This document shows, one piece after another, positions 39,901 to 50,458 of a stretch of DNA of 64,000 nt. The translations under genes were made by a program, and so were the position numbers. Source of the DNA: Rhodamnia argentea (lineage: Eukaryota > Streptophyta > Magnoliopsida > Myrtales > Myrtaceae); contig NC_063152.1 of assembly GCF_020921035.1 (NCBI RefSeq), positions 11,112,001-11,176,000 of the forward strand. The letters are read 5' to 3'. The stretch's first letter is position 1, and each line of letters starts with the position of its first letter. The notes below the pieces were generated by a model. It was not told the DNA's origin, did not search any database, and worked only from the letters and a program-made list of their open reading frames with translations.

Positions 39901-40827
39901 AGGCACTGGCGTGATGATGCTGATCGGACAACCCCTCATGGAAAGCATAGAAGAATTCGCGAGCGCCGCCGATATTCCCTCGTTCTTCGTCTCCTATGTG
40001 CTGATCCCCTTGGCCAATAGCTACCGGCAAATCCTCGGAGCCATTAGTTCCGCCAAAAAGAAGACCAAGAAAGACATTTCCGGGGCATTCACAGAGGTAT
40101 ATAGATATTTCCGCTTCTTCCTTATTTTCTGTCTTTTGAGTAGGACACAGTATGCGCAATTGAGTCTCTGAACCTATTTATGTTATGATTTCGTGGCAAT
40201 CATGTTAAGGAAATTATAATTTAGTCAAATGATTCTTTTAGCATTAAAAAAAATATTTTTTTCCCAATCCATATGTATCTATTAACACATTTCTTTATGT
40301 CTTTTTTCCTAAAGGAAACCTATGAGCAGATGAATTTTGTGTAATTAAGTAACTTGTGACTCTCCCGGCCCGTGACACTTGCCTATCATTTGCCGCATCA
40401 TCATGGTCTAAGAATGAGAGAGATTTGAACCATAATCCCATGCATGGAAGCGCTTTAATCTGACAAAACAACGGTTTAATCTTTTCTCGACATCTTTCTT
40501 CATCAATCTTTATACGAAAGAGACTGTACAGTGAGCCTTTTCCTCGTCTTCTCATCAAAAGATTACTTCGGATTGCAGGTTTACCAAGGGGTGTTCATGA
40601 ACAACGTAATGGGACTAGCCACGTTCTTGGCCCTCGTGTACATTAAGGACATAACCTGGGACGTCTCGGCCGAAGTCCTGGTCGTGCTCCTGATCTGCAC
40701 TTTGATGGGGACCATCACAAGCTTCCGCACCAAGTTCCAGTTCTGGACGTGCATTCTCGCATTTGCTCTCTACCCAGTTTCTCTTCTGCTTCTTTATATT
40801 CTCACGAGTGTTCTTGGCTGGTCTTAG
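33929..40827 (+). CDS. NCL: EF-hand Na+/Ca2+ exchanger-like protein (NCL family), copy 2, intact
   Basis: Seven exons, 567 aa: 33929-34286, 38487-38684, 38812-38993, 39111-39232, 39346-39634, 39791-40096, 40579-40827. Order: signal peptide (1-20), conserved YGFLPC near 55-62, first membrane block, SSGSELFF and MLGTFPQ (alpha-repeat 1), MGMAMLAGSAIFSL, a Ser-rich loop, VFQPWIQRKRL, two EF-hands (DQNQDSKVSKTE 293-304; DISQDEGISESE 333-344) and the second membrane block with LIPLANSYRQ (alpha-repeat 2) and VFMNNVMGLATFLALVYI. Architecture and length match Arabidopsis NCL (At1g53210, about 585 aa), a membrane exchanger linked to Ca2+ and salt responses. Gln114 and Gln463 occupy positions where the family normally has Asp/Glu, so transport is doubtful. 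Intron 1 is 4.2 kb and filled with repeats. Exon 4 ends AAAGA|GTAATT, phase 2. Confidence 0.9.
34505..35244 (-). mobile_element. Probable solo LTR in NCL copy 2 intron 1
   Basis: On the minus strand it starts TGTTGGCTGGGTCC at 35244. The interior has the plus-strand phrase 'gtttacgtggaaaatccaaa' then 'acgggaaaaaccacggacga', like the conserved stretch of Copia-type LTRs. The far end near 34505 is uncertain and no target duplication was seen. Confidence 0.45.
35372..35652. repeat. Fold-back repeat family A, deletion derivative
   Basis: Outer arms are present (caaaaccttttgtaattatg; taatacaattgaaatgttta) but the inner arms are gone. Only a 90-bp core (acccagagccaatgagggcc) separates the arms. 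It lies in intron 1 of NCL copy 2. Confidence 0.6.
35925..36165. repeat. GGTTCC-rich repeat family C, best copy
   Basis: Many GGTTCC/GGAACC words (ggccggttccggttcc, cggcctggaaccggtggttc, cccacggttccatttgg) arranged so that the two halves are roughly inverted around a poly-T/'aaggggttgg' centre near 36050. No coding sequence. In intron 1 of NCL copy 2. Confidence 0.6.
36166..38486. other. Remaining part of NCL copy 2 intron 1
   Basis: No gene recognised. The phrase 'actgtcggttatttt..accacataatc' near 37305 recurs in intron 1 of copy 3 near 45130 ('actgtcggttatttctgacc'), supporting tandem duplication of the whole gene including intron 1. The minus-strand ORF at 37622-37948 is judged a chance ORF. 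Confidence 0.5.
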
Positions 40828-40849
40828 GTCGAATTTCGCTGCTTCATGG

Positions 40850-41085
40850 AATGATACATATAGCAAGAATAAATTTCTGTGATACACAAATGTAATCTGA
40901 CATATATAGAGTGAGGAGAAAGAGATGGAACATTGGTGAACTGCAGATGAATTCATTCCAGGGATCCTCATCTTCGTGCTCTTGATGTAATCCGATATAT
41001 TCGCCACGTTGTGAGACAATATATTTAGCAAGAATAACTTCTCTGTTACACCGATGTAATCCGATTTATATATGGGGGTGGAGAT
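40850..41085. repeat. Direct duplication in the NCL copy 2 3' region
   Basis: The phrase 'tatagcaagaataaatttct..tacacaaatgtaatctga' (from 40858) recurs as 'tttagcaagaataacttct..tacaccgatgtaatccga' (from 41026). A related phrase, 'tatggcaagaacgatttctg', follows the stop of copy 3 at 48128, so this is an old 3' UTR element duplicated after copy 2. Confidence 0.65.
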
Positions 41086-41469
41086 GGTAAGGTCTATTAA
41101 GTATCAGCTCCGCAAACTTTTCTTCCATTTGTTTCAAGAAAATTGAATTATTTTGAAAACTTTTTTGTAAAAACAGTCTCTTGTATCGCTTGCAAAATCG
41201 AAGCAATGAAAAATATTTTCATGAGCACAAAAAATGTTTAGATATAGATTGTTATTGATGTTTTCTATATTCATTGACAAATGATTTCAAGTAATACAAG
41301 CGATTATTCTTTAAAAAAAAAAAACTTTACAAATCATTTATCTTTAGTGAAATGATCGGAGCCTTTGTTGGAAATTGTTTTCCAAGGTAGTGAGTTCTAA
41401 GGAAAATGATTCGAGTTTCTTGTATTCAGTTTGTCCTTTTGCAAAGATTGATGTCATTTGGGAGAAGTG

Positions 41470-42045
41470 TTAAAAAATTTCTAAACATTTTGCATTGAGC
41501 CAATTTAGTCCTAAAGCTTTTATTAGTGCTAATTCAATCTCGAACCTTTTGTATTGGTGTCAATTCAGTTTTAAATCTTTTGCATCTCAGTTAATTGAGT
41601 CAATCTAGCCAATTTTGTTCGGAAATTCGCTAATGTGGACGTTGGTTATCTTCGGTGGCACGGCTAGCACTAACGTAGACATTTTTTAATATAATTTTAA
41701 AATAAATTTAATATTTTTTTAATGATTGAGAAAAGAAAATGAAGAAAAAATAAAATATTTATTAAAAAATTATTTAAAATAGCAAAAAATATCCATGCCG
41801 GCGCCGGTCATGCCACACATGACAACCGACATCCACATCAATGAATTTTCGAACAAAATTGGCTGGATTGACTCAATTAACGGAAATGCAAAAGGTCTAG
41901 AACTGAATTAGTACCAATAAAATGTTTAGAACTGAATTAATACTAATACAAAAATTTTAGACTAAATTAGCACAAAGAAAATATTTAAGACTGAATTGAC
42001 ACCAATGCAATAAGTTTATGACTTTTTTGACAATTTTCCCAATGT
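41470..42045. repeat. Fold-back repeat family A, copy 6 (long arms)
   Basis: Left arm 'ccaatttagtcctaaagctt', 'gagtcaatctagccaatttt' and 'gctaatgtggacgttggtta'; right arm 'gacatccacatcaatgaatt', 'ggctggattgactcaattaa', 'tttagactaaattagcacaa' and terminal 'gtttatgacttttttgacaa'. The arms are about 200 bp each and largely complementary. The core here is AT-rich rather than GC-rich. Confidence 0.75.
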
Positions 42046-43136
42046 CATCTGCGGTATTGCGCTTGTGTTTCTAGTTGAAGCTTGTGTTGATAACATGACT
42101 ACTTATGCCTGAGGGAGACGGAAGGGACTATAAAAATGGATTTGTTCGCTTCACGGAAAACTATACTACAGTAGAGAACATTGTCGAAAGAAATGATTTT
42201 CAAAGAAATATTGTCTTATTTTCTTCTGTTTACTTGTCCTTTGCAAAGATAGAAGTTACTTGATGCTATTTGTCACAGAAAAACTGTGAAAACATTTTTA
42301 AGAAATAGACTGAGCAGAGACCTGAGGACCTAGTCACAGGCTATTGCGTCCGGAGTGCAAGTGTCGAGGTCTCTCGGCCTGGGCAGCAGAGTTCCTAAAA
42401 TTAGGGTTGTCAACGGTTCGCTTCGGTCTTATGTGATACTCAAACTAAACTTTTATGTATGTTTGCTACGACCCGAAACCCGAACTGAAAACACGGTTTG
42501 ATTTGGTTCTGCGCTTCGGGGCTTCATCCTTCTTCATGCATCCCCTTTTTCTCTCGCCCTAGGGTCCCCTTCCATCGTCCTCTCTTCGAGTGCTCTCCGG
42601 TGAGTTCCCTCTTCTAACTACACCAGCGAGTTCCATTCCGTGTAGCGCAATCGCGACAAATCTCGTGTCCTAACTTGATATCGACACGAAAGACCATTGA
42701 CCGTGCCACCAATAAAGATAATAAGCACATTTTAACGGTAGATGTTCCGACAAAACCGACATAATCTATAGCTTTTTACATACTTATCAAAAGATTATTC
42801 ATGCTATAACTTCGTATTACAGAGAATATAACTGAAACGATTAAATGTATTAGACTGTTAGCGTTCTTAATCGTGCCTTTGGCACGAGGTTACCACTAGC
42901 AGATCATGCACCCATTGTCCCCGACAAGTTCATAAGATCATGCAATGCTTTCTAGCGTATCATTCAAGGACCGATGTTAATAACCTTTGACTTCTTCATA
43001 GAATATACGAAATTGAATTCTATCTCGACATTCATTTTCTCAAAACTTCAGTGCAGCACATACTCAGTGGAATCATATTCACTCGTAAATATATAGACCC
43101 CTCCCCAATTCGGAAACCTTCTTGACCTCGTCCCTT
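42046..43136. other. Upstream region of NCL copy 3
   Basis: No gene. It contains 'ttcgcttcacggaaaactat' (42143), resembling the terminus of the element at 29016, and a family C-like stretch at 42396-42500. Confidence 0.4.
43090..43095 (+). promoter_or_regulatory. Candidate TATA box of NCL copy 3
   Basis: aaaTATATAga lies 80 bp before the start codon of copy 3, followed by a C-rich then CT-rich leader (microsatellite at 43137-43161), as in many plant core promoters. Confidence 0.5.
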
Positions 43137-43161
43137 CTCTCTTCTCTCTCTCTCTCTCTCT
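43137..43161. repeat. CT-rich tract in 5' leader of NCL copy 3
   Basis: About 25 bp of CT repeat ending 13 bp before the start codon, probably within the 5' UTR. Confidence 0.85.
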
Positions 43162-43174
43162 CAAACACACAACA

Positions 43175-46100
43175 ATGAGGCTCACACTCTCCGTGATTCT
43201 GGCGATACTGACCCGATCGGCGGATGGCCGGTACGTCAAGGGAATCTTCAACCCGATATCAGACAGCTCGGACAGAAGCAGTGGTACGTTGTCCTCAGCC
43301 CAGGATCTCGCGACGGTGACCGTGACATGTGAGCCAACCTATGGGTTCTTGCCGTGCACGACCGAGCTGTGGGGCGAGCTGTTCCTCATCGCGGTGTACG
43401 AGTGCTTGCTCGCCCTCGCCGGCAAGTACGTGTCTTCAGGGTCGGAGCTCTTCTTCCGCATGTTTGGGACTGGGATCTTCGGTGCCTTTCTGTTCCAAAT
43501 GCTCGGAACCTTCCCTCAAGTCATCATAATGCTTGGTAAAAAACCCTAATCTCAGTCTCGTTCTCCTTATGATTCTTCTGAGAATTGGCACTCGATTGCT
43601 TGCTTTGGTACCGAGGATGACTACTCACGTGGCACTATTTATTATGCCTATATTTACTCTGGTTTCATCAATTCATTTTCATCTTCTTCTTTTTTTCATT
43701 CTAAAATTAATAATTTGATTGATGAACGTGCTTATTACTTTGATCTTACGCCAAACAACGAGCAAGTATGAATGACATGTGCTATACATCGATCTGCATT
43801 TTGCCCTCTTTATGGAGCCAAAGAGACATTGTTTATCGTTTGATAATGACATTGGAACCACAAGTTTGACCATACTCGTACTTTATTCTTATCATTCTTA
43901 TCTTCCAACAAGTGATAAACTCCTTTTATATATCTAGAACAAAAAAAAAAAGAAAAAGGAATGAGGTTATCACAAGTACGAAACAATCTCCTCGTATAAC
44001 ATCACTCTCTTTGTTTTCGAATTATTACACCAATTATGCCGTCTTATCCCATGTTTTTTTTTATCCGGTTGCCCATCCCGTGCCAACGAAATGGGTCAAT
44101 ATCCTTACACTGTTAATAAATGAAAGTAACGGCACCGTTATGCTAACAACATACTTATACTTCAATATAGGAAAAACGACACTAATGGTCATTGTACTTT
44201 CATTCAATGTGTTGTGTCGTATTTTGGACTTTTAATTCGTTTGATATGATCCTTAAACTATCTTTAAATGATTGATCTAGTTTATAAGTTTTTAATTTGT
44301 CCAATTTAGTTCCTCAAGTTTTCACAACAAGTCAAATAAGCCCTCCATACTATTTGTAAGTTTTCGTAATTACACTATTACCGGGAGTTTAGAATAATAT
44401 TTTCATTTCTACCCATTTCCAAAAAGAAAAAGCAATCTTTTTTGACCTTGTTGGCGTTATATTTATGACAATAGCTCCATTTAATTTTGTTTTATACCAT
44501 TCGTACACTTCACGTGACACTTGATCCTACGAGCCTCTGTTGATGGACATTATACGCAACCTCAGTACATGATAGAAATGTCTTTCGTACTACAGATCAC
44601 CAGGGGGTCAAAATAGAATAACCTAAAACAATAGCTTAAACAACAAATTACTATTAAAAACTGTCTTCTTGCAAATCCTTGCAAATCCCGTCACCAGGTA
44701 GATCTGGGCAATGGCCATAAGCCCTCTCCGTGGCTAGGTGAGGGTCATGAGCCATCGCCTAGTGGCCTATGAGAGGCTCTTGCCCAGGGGCCGACGGAAG
44801 TCGTCAGCCCACAATCTGTGGCTATCGGCCCAAATCCTTAAAAAAGAAAATAGGACAAAAGAAAAAAAAATGTGAAGAATAACTAAAGAAATTAAAAAAA
44901 AATTAGAAAAATTGCCATGTCAGCATTGGCGGTACCACATCAATGCCGACAGTCAAATTGACAAGATCAGCACAATTGCAAAAGATTTAGAACTTGATCG
45001 GTAAAAAAAAAAAAAAGTTTCGGACTAAATTGACATAATTGTAATAGATTTAGGACTTTTTTTATAATTCTCTCCAATGAATTATGATGTCACGTGGGAA
45101 CTTTTAAGGGAAATGCTTCTCTGACGGTACTGTCGGTTATTTCTGACCGTAAATCCACACATCATCACCGTGTGTTTTGTATAAAGCACTCATATTCATT
45201 TATACACTCAATTAATAAAAATAATCAGCAAATTTGAGATATTGCTGCTCATATTCATTCATCGCGACATTCTGACAAGACTTTACCATTCGACAAGAAT
45301 TGGATCAAATGGCCAACATAAACATATTTCTCCTTAATTTTTAGCGTACTAGATATCTTTCTGGGGTAGCAAATTCCTAACCTAGCTTTGCAACTTTTAA
45401 GCTTCTTTAATGTCCTCTTGATCTTGAATTATCTCGGTCCTTTCGTAGCTAGCGCAATAACATTAAGCTCGGACACGATTGAGTCGATGGCGGCGATGGC
45501 CATGGCCATGCTCGCAGGATCGGCGATCTTCAGTCTCTCGATAGTTTGGGGTTCCATTGTTGCTTTTGGCAGTTGCGATTTTTCAAGCTCTTCGTCTTCT
45601 TCGTCCGATCAAGAACCCACCAGAAAGCCATTCCGTCTAACGGGTTCTCTTCTTCAATCTTGTCTCTCCTTCCAACTTATACCTTGAACTTTGCATTCTT
45701 TCCTTCCAGGATATATAGAGGCCGTATCGGGTTCGTATTCGTGATAGTTTGGATGTTTTACTCCTCTGGATTTGCAGGTTCAGGCGTCGAAACCGACCTG
45801 GAGACTAAACATGTCGCCAGGATCATGTTCGTTTCCATGATTCCATTTCTCGTTCTTCAAGCGGCGAAGATCGTTAATTCTGCAGTGGGGAGACGAATAG
45901 TGGTTCTGGTCAGTCTCGCGATTACGGTGGTGTTCCTCGTCACGTATTGCACTTATCAGGTAAAGTAAAAAATTTTGATGATCTCCCAAGATCCCGAGCT
46001 AAATTAACCTTCTCTTTTAATAATACAAGAGTCTGGGAATCACTGGAAACTATCGAGTTCGTCGATTGTTTCTTGGTGCAGGTATTTAAGCCATGGATTC

Positions 46101-48098
46101 AGAAGAAGAGACTCGAATATCTAGTGCGATTATATGAAGGAGAGAGCCTACTACAGAGCCTTCTTACTGTCCACGGCAAGCCAAACATACTTCGTATAAA
46201 AGAGTAATTAATCCTCATCTTCATTCTCCAGTTCAAATTCATAAGATTTCCAGATTCCTACTGCCTTTTTTGTTACTACTATTGTTATTGTTATTGCTTG
46301 TTTTTTGAGATTTTCTCTTGGTTGTAACTTGTACATTCAGCCTCTTTCAAAAGATGGATCAGAACAAGGATTCACAGGTACTAAAAACCGAACTGTACGC
46401 ATTCATGCTGGGGATACAGATCGAAGAAGCCGGTTTGAGCACCGACGACTATACCGACACCTTAATGAAGCTGTTCAACTTCTCAATTGAGGAGTCCATA
46501 AGCGAATCCGAATTCGTGCAAGGAATTTGCAAATGGCTGGAAGAGGACCTACTCCCGATAAACAGTCTTGCTCAAGCTCGATCCTCAGATTGCAACGAAT
46601 TGGAGGTACAGCGCAACCGTCCACGAAAACCCTAGTTACATTCTCAAAAAATTATGTTTGGTACGTCCGAGACGCATTTATAGTCGTCTTATACAAGACA
46701 ATTAGGTTTACAACTGAATTACATCACCAGTCATATGATGGATTTCGGAAATGTATCAGCAACAAATTTCGCAATGCATCACAGGGCACAAATGAAGGTG
46801 CATATTGGCACAATTACTAGCTTCTAGGGTTTCGTCGATAAATGAATCATCTTGCCGCTTACCTGGTTTGGAAATTCATGCGAGAGCTACATTAAAGCTC
46901 TCAAAGATGAGGTCCAAGTGTTATGAAACTTATAATTGATTTAGTTTAACGACTGTGTTAGACTTATATTATCAACATGATCTGCTCACCTACCGAAATT
47001 TTTCGCCTTTTGGCGCTATCGTGGCGTCATGAATCTGCAGGGAGCAACACCAGAGCAAGAGAGCTTGTTATTGTCCCAGTACAAGACAAGCAAGTACACG
47101 GGCCGATCTGCTGTGTGGTGGAACTACGCAAAAGCTGGTTTCCTGATAATCCTAGGATCCGGCATAATGGTGCTGCTCGCAGAGCCCCTCGGGGACAGCT
47201 TCGAAGAATTCGGGCGTGCCGCGGGGATTCACCCGTTCTTCATCTCCTATGTGTTGATTCCCTTGGCCATGAGCTACCAGCAAGGACTCGCAGCCGTTAG
47301 TTCGGCGAAGAAGAAGACCACGAAAGACATTTCCGGGGCGCTAACTGAGGTGAATATATAAGTAAATGTACTTCTCCTTCTTCCTTCATTTTCTCATCTT
47401 TTGTATACATCACGGTGCGAGATAGTGAGAGCTCTTTGAAACCTAATTGTCTATCCTAAGAATCCCCAGTTATCTTGTTGAAGTGATTCTAAAAAATGTT
47501 TACCTTCATAGGCTCAATAGCTACATCATTATCGCCCTATTTCGAGCAGCCAACAACATTTTTACTATCTAGAGAAAGAGGATAGTCATATATATGCCAA
47601 CATCCATCTCAATCGCAAAAATCCGATTTCCGGCATTTATATTTGCAACAACTTTAATTCCTTGATTGGTATGATACTAATCAACTCAATGATTGGCGAA
47701 GGGTTCGAACATTCATATATGCAAACACCCATCTCAATTGCAAAATCCAATAGCCTCCGCCCTTACATTCACAATTACTTTAGCGGTGTACAATCTTGCC
47801 GCGTTTTCATGAGAATTAGGCCGGAGAATTCAGTATTTTTGCATTGCAGGTTTACAACGGGGTATTCATGAACAACGTAATGGGATTAGCCACGTTCTTG
47901 GCCCTCGTATGCATCAAGGACATGGCGTGGGACGTCTCGGCCGAAGCCCTGGTCGTGTTCCTGATCTGCAGTTTGATGGGGGTCATCACAAGCTGCTGCA
48001 CCAAGTTTCAGTTCTGGACCTGTATTCTTGCATATGCTCTCTACCCGTTATCTCTTCTGCTTCTTTACATTCTCACGAGTGTTTTAGGCTGGTATTAG
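43175..48098 (+). CDS. NCL: EF-hand Na+/Ca2+ exchanger-like protein (NCL family), copy 3, intact
   Basis: Seven exons, 560 aa: 43175-43535, 45449-45643, 45778-45959, 46082-46203, 46341-46605, 47041-47349, 47850-48098. Intron positions and phases equal those of copy 2, and three exons are the same length. Same domain order: signal peptide, YGFLPC, alpha-repeat 1 with MLGTFPQ (Gln115), SAIFSL block, VFKPWIQKKRL, EF-hand 1 (DQNKDSQVLKTE 293-304), EF-hand 2 (333-344) and alpha-repeat 2 with LIPLAMSYQQ (Gln456), ending SVLGWY. EF-hand 2 reads NFSIEESISESE: Asp1 is Asn, Asp5 is Glu and Gly6 is Glu, so Ca2+ binding there should be weak. As in copy 2, both acidic alpha-repeat residues are Gln. Likely a vacuolar or other endomembrane protein; transport function is uncertain. 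ORF is intact with good splice sites, so I treat it as a real gene. Confidence 0.9.
44640..45075. repeat. Fold-back repeat family A, copy 7, in NCL copy 3 intron 1
   Basis: GC-rich core (44690-44835, with gagggtcatgagccatcgcc) followed by the family right arm 'gccatgtcagcattggcggt', 'tcggactaaattgacataat' and terminal 'agatttaggacttttttta'. The left arm is mostly missing. Confidence 0.6.
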
Positions 48099-48970
48099 GA
48101 CCCCAGTCCGCCACGCCGCGAAGCGATATATGGCAAGAACGATTTCTGCGACACGCGAGTCTAGTTGGATACATCTATAAACAGAAGAGAGATGGAACAT
48201 TGGTGAAGAGCAGAACGTATTCAAGATGGCATCGTCCTTGTGATTTTAATTTGGATATGTGACTTGTTCATCCCGTTTGGATTGGTCAACAAGATGCTGT
48301 TTTAATCAAAGGAATTTTATGCAAAAGACAAATTTATAATTATTGAAGGAGTGGCCCCACAATAATTTATAATTATTTTTATTATTTTTTGTGATCCAAA
48401 ATATAATTTATTCTCACAGTAGATTAAATATTATCACTTGATATTATTTCAATGAAAAACCATTGAGGAAGCACCCAATCGTCTCTCTCTCTCAAAGTAA
48501 GCTTTGGATCCAATCTAGCATCCTTGGGGGTAAATCCAAAGGCATTGATGTTGGTAGTGTCATTACAAGCTACTGATTCGACATAAATTTAGAGACGTTG
48601 ACATTGTCTGTGTTTAAATATGGATGAAAACTTCATCTGGCTAATTATTTCAAGTGTCAAAAGTGATTATTTTCGGAAAAATGTTATCTGAATCGTTCAT
48701 TTTCTGTAAAACGGATGCACCATAAGCGAGGCATTGTGTGGAGGAGGACACTAGAAGAATTGATTGTACAAACCATCTCTGTCCACTATCTTTAATGGGC
48801 GCCATTGTGTGTTGAAGTTGTGCAATTTGGGGCCAAACTCTTGGTCGGAGTTAGTTCAACGGAACGAAGAGTGCCACTAATGTCCAGTGTTCACCACATG
48901 TAAAATACCCTAAAGTGAGTCCCTGGAGCTCGAGAACAACCGGGAAATGGAAAGGAAAAGTTAACCTTAC
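48099..48970. other. NCL copy 3 3' flank, no further gene
   Basis: Contains the probable 3' UTR with the conserved 'tatggcaagaacgatttctg' phrase (48128). No other coding sequence is recognised. Confidence 0.4.
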
Positions 48971-49112
48971 CGGATGAGTAGGTACCGCCGGCCTCCGGAA
49001 CCCTCGAAATAAATGTCGATGGGCCGTACCGGGGAGGAGGAATCAGCTGGCGCCTTCGCCTGGGTGTGTCGGGACTCCGTCGGGGAAGTTCATCGGCTGG
49101 AGCTGCAGCCAT
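48971..49112 (-). CDS. Possible orphan first exon, unknown protein
   Basis: On the minus strand an ATG at 49112 opens 47 codons (MAAAPADELPRRSPDTPRRR, then RQLIPPPRYG, then a Gly/Ser-rich end TYSS) running into an excellent donor, TCCG|GTAAGG, at 48971/48970. Base composition is clearly more G+C-rich than the surroundings, as for a plant first exon. The reading frame also continues upstream of the ATG. No downstream exon is visible before NCL copy 3, so it is probably a gene fragment, perhaps carried by a transposon. I do not recognise the family. Confidence 0.3.
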
Positions 49113-50374
49113 GGTCAAGGCGCGATCGCCCCTAGGTTCATTTGATGCTTTAAAGTGGGCGAAGAAATTAGTGTTTCTTTGCCTTTGGGTACGGCCTAAA
49201 GTGACAAACTTATAAGTATGTCGTCTTTGGTCGACCCTGAAGCGACAAACCGAGAATGCAAATTGAGTGCTATGCAAAATTGAGTATGCGGCGACCAAAA
49301 TCTATCTTTGTGTCGAACTTAAGATTGCAAGTAAAAGTATTACGATTGGGCTGTACCTTTTTTAATGGAGATTTGAGTACTCAATTGCATCAATACGGAG
49401 GTTTAGAACTCGATTGACTTGATTACATCATTTCCCAAAAAAAATTCTACGAAGCAATGACATTTCCCAAGAAGAAGAATAAAGCAACCTCGCATCTCTA
49501 CCGAACATTTTATAGTTTGGATTTCAACGAAATGCTCCTTGTAGATGAGATTATGCTGCGATGTGTAGAATAACCTTAGTGACATGTTCCTGCCTATGCC
49601 TATTTTGATACTATGGTGTTGTGACATACGAGTCTATATTAAAAAGAAGATTTCTCTTGTGAATTTAGTTCCAGAAAATCTGCCTTCGCTGTAACAAAAA
49701 AAAAAAAAAAATCAATGAGAAGGACGCAATACTGTAAAGGGATAATCTCGCTAAAAATCCCAAAGTTTTTCTCGGGGCCACTAGTCCCAATCTTTTTTAT
49801 CGTCTAACCAATAGCCCGAGCTTACACTGGCAATCCGGAAATAACGACTTTCTGAATAGACTCCTGTCTATAGCGACCGTGAAAAATCCGACATAGCAAT
49901 GTTCACGCCGACAAGTAAATACGCAATTACAAGCGTTATAACAACAGTAATTTCACGGTTAAATCGGGAAATATTGATTGAAATAGACCTAACTATGAAA
50001 GCAGGATTGGAATCATGCCCCAATGGCCAGGTCTTGCAGTGTCACTGCCTAAATTTGGCTAAAAAAACGTGCTGGCCAATGGCCATATCTAGAGGCTGTT
50101 GATGCAAAATGATAAAGAACAATACCGATTAACAATAATTTTTTAGGGATAAATTCAATTTCAATAATTATTGCCATTATTTAATTAATTTATTTTTTTA
50201 CAGTGGGAGATTGGTAGTTGAACCGACCCCAACTGTAATCATTCCAATCATCAAACCGGAGGTCAAAAAGCCATGTATATAAATCATTAATCAATTGGCT
50301 TGCCGCGTCATTCGAAAGCGAAAGAACATAGGTTGTAAATAAATAATTTGAACAGGGAAAATCCCAAGCGTGAC
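49113..50374. other. Gene-free region before tRNA
   Basis: No gene seen. The stretch 49739-49900 ('aaaatcccaaagtttttctc', 'ccactagtcccaatc') looks like part of a dispersed 'fold-back' type repeat different from family A. Confidence 0.4.
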
Positions 50375-50448
50375 GGTCCCGTAGCTCAGTTGGTTAGAGC
50401 GTTGGTCTTATGAGCCGAAGGTCGCGGGTTCGAGCCCCGCCGGGACCA
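50375..50448 (+). tRNA. tRNA, anticodon TAT (predicted Ile), no intron
   Basis: 74-nt cloverleaf. The acceptor stem GGTCCCG/CGGGACC pairs fully, with discriminator A. D-arm GCTC/GAGC; anticodon stem TTGGT/GCCGA (two G-U pairs) with loop CTTATGA; T-arm GCGGG/CCCGC with loop TTCGAGC. Box A (TAGCTCAGTTGG) and box B (GGTTCGAGCCC) are intact, and a T run at 50450-50458 is a good Pol III terminator. Anticodon positions 34-36 are 50409-50411, TAT, which reads the Ile codon AUA. Position 37 is G, where A is expected next to U36, and there is no intron although eukaryotic tRNA-Ile(UAU) genes often have one. The tRNA call is secure; the Ile assignment is less so. Confidence 0.88.
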
Positions 50449-50458
50449 CTTTTTTTTT
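50449..50458 (+). terminator. Pol III terminator of the tRNA gene
   Basis: A run of nine T begins 2 bases after the tRNA discriminator base, the usual RNA polymerase III stop signal. Confidence 0.85.
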
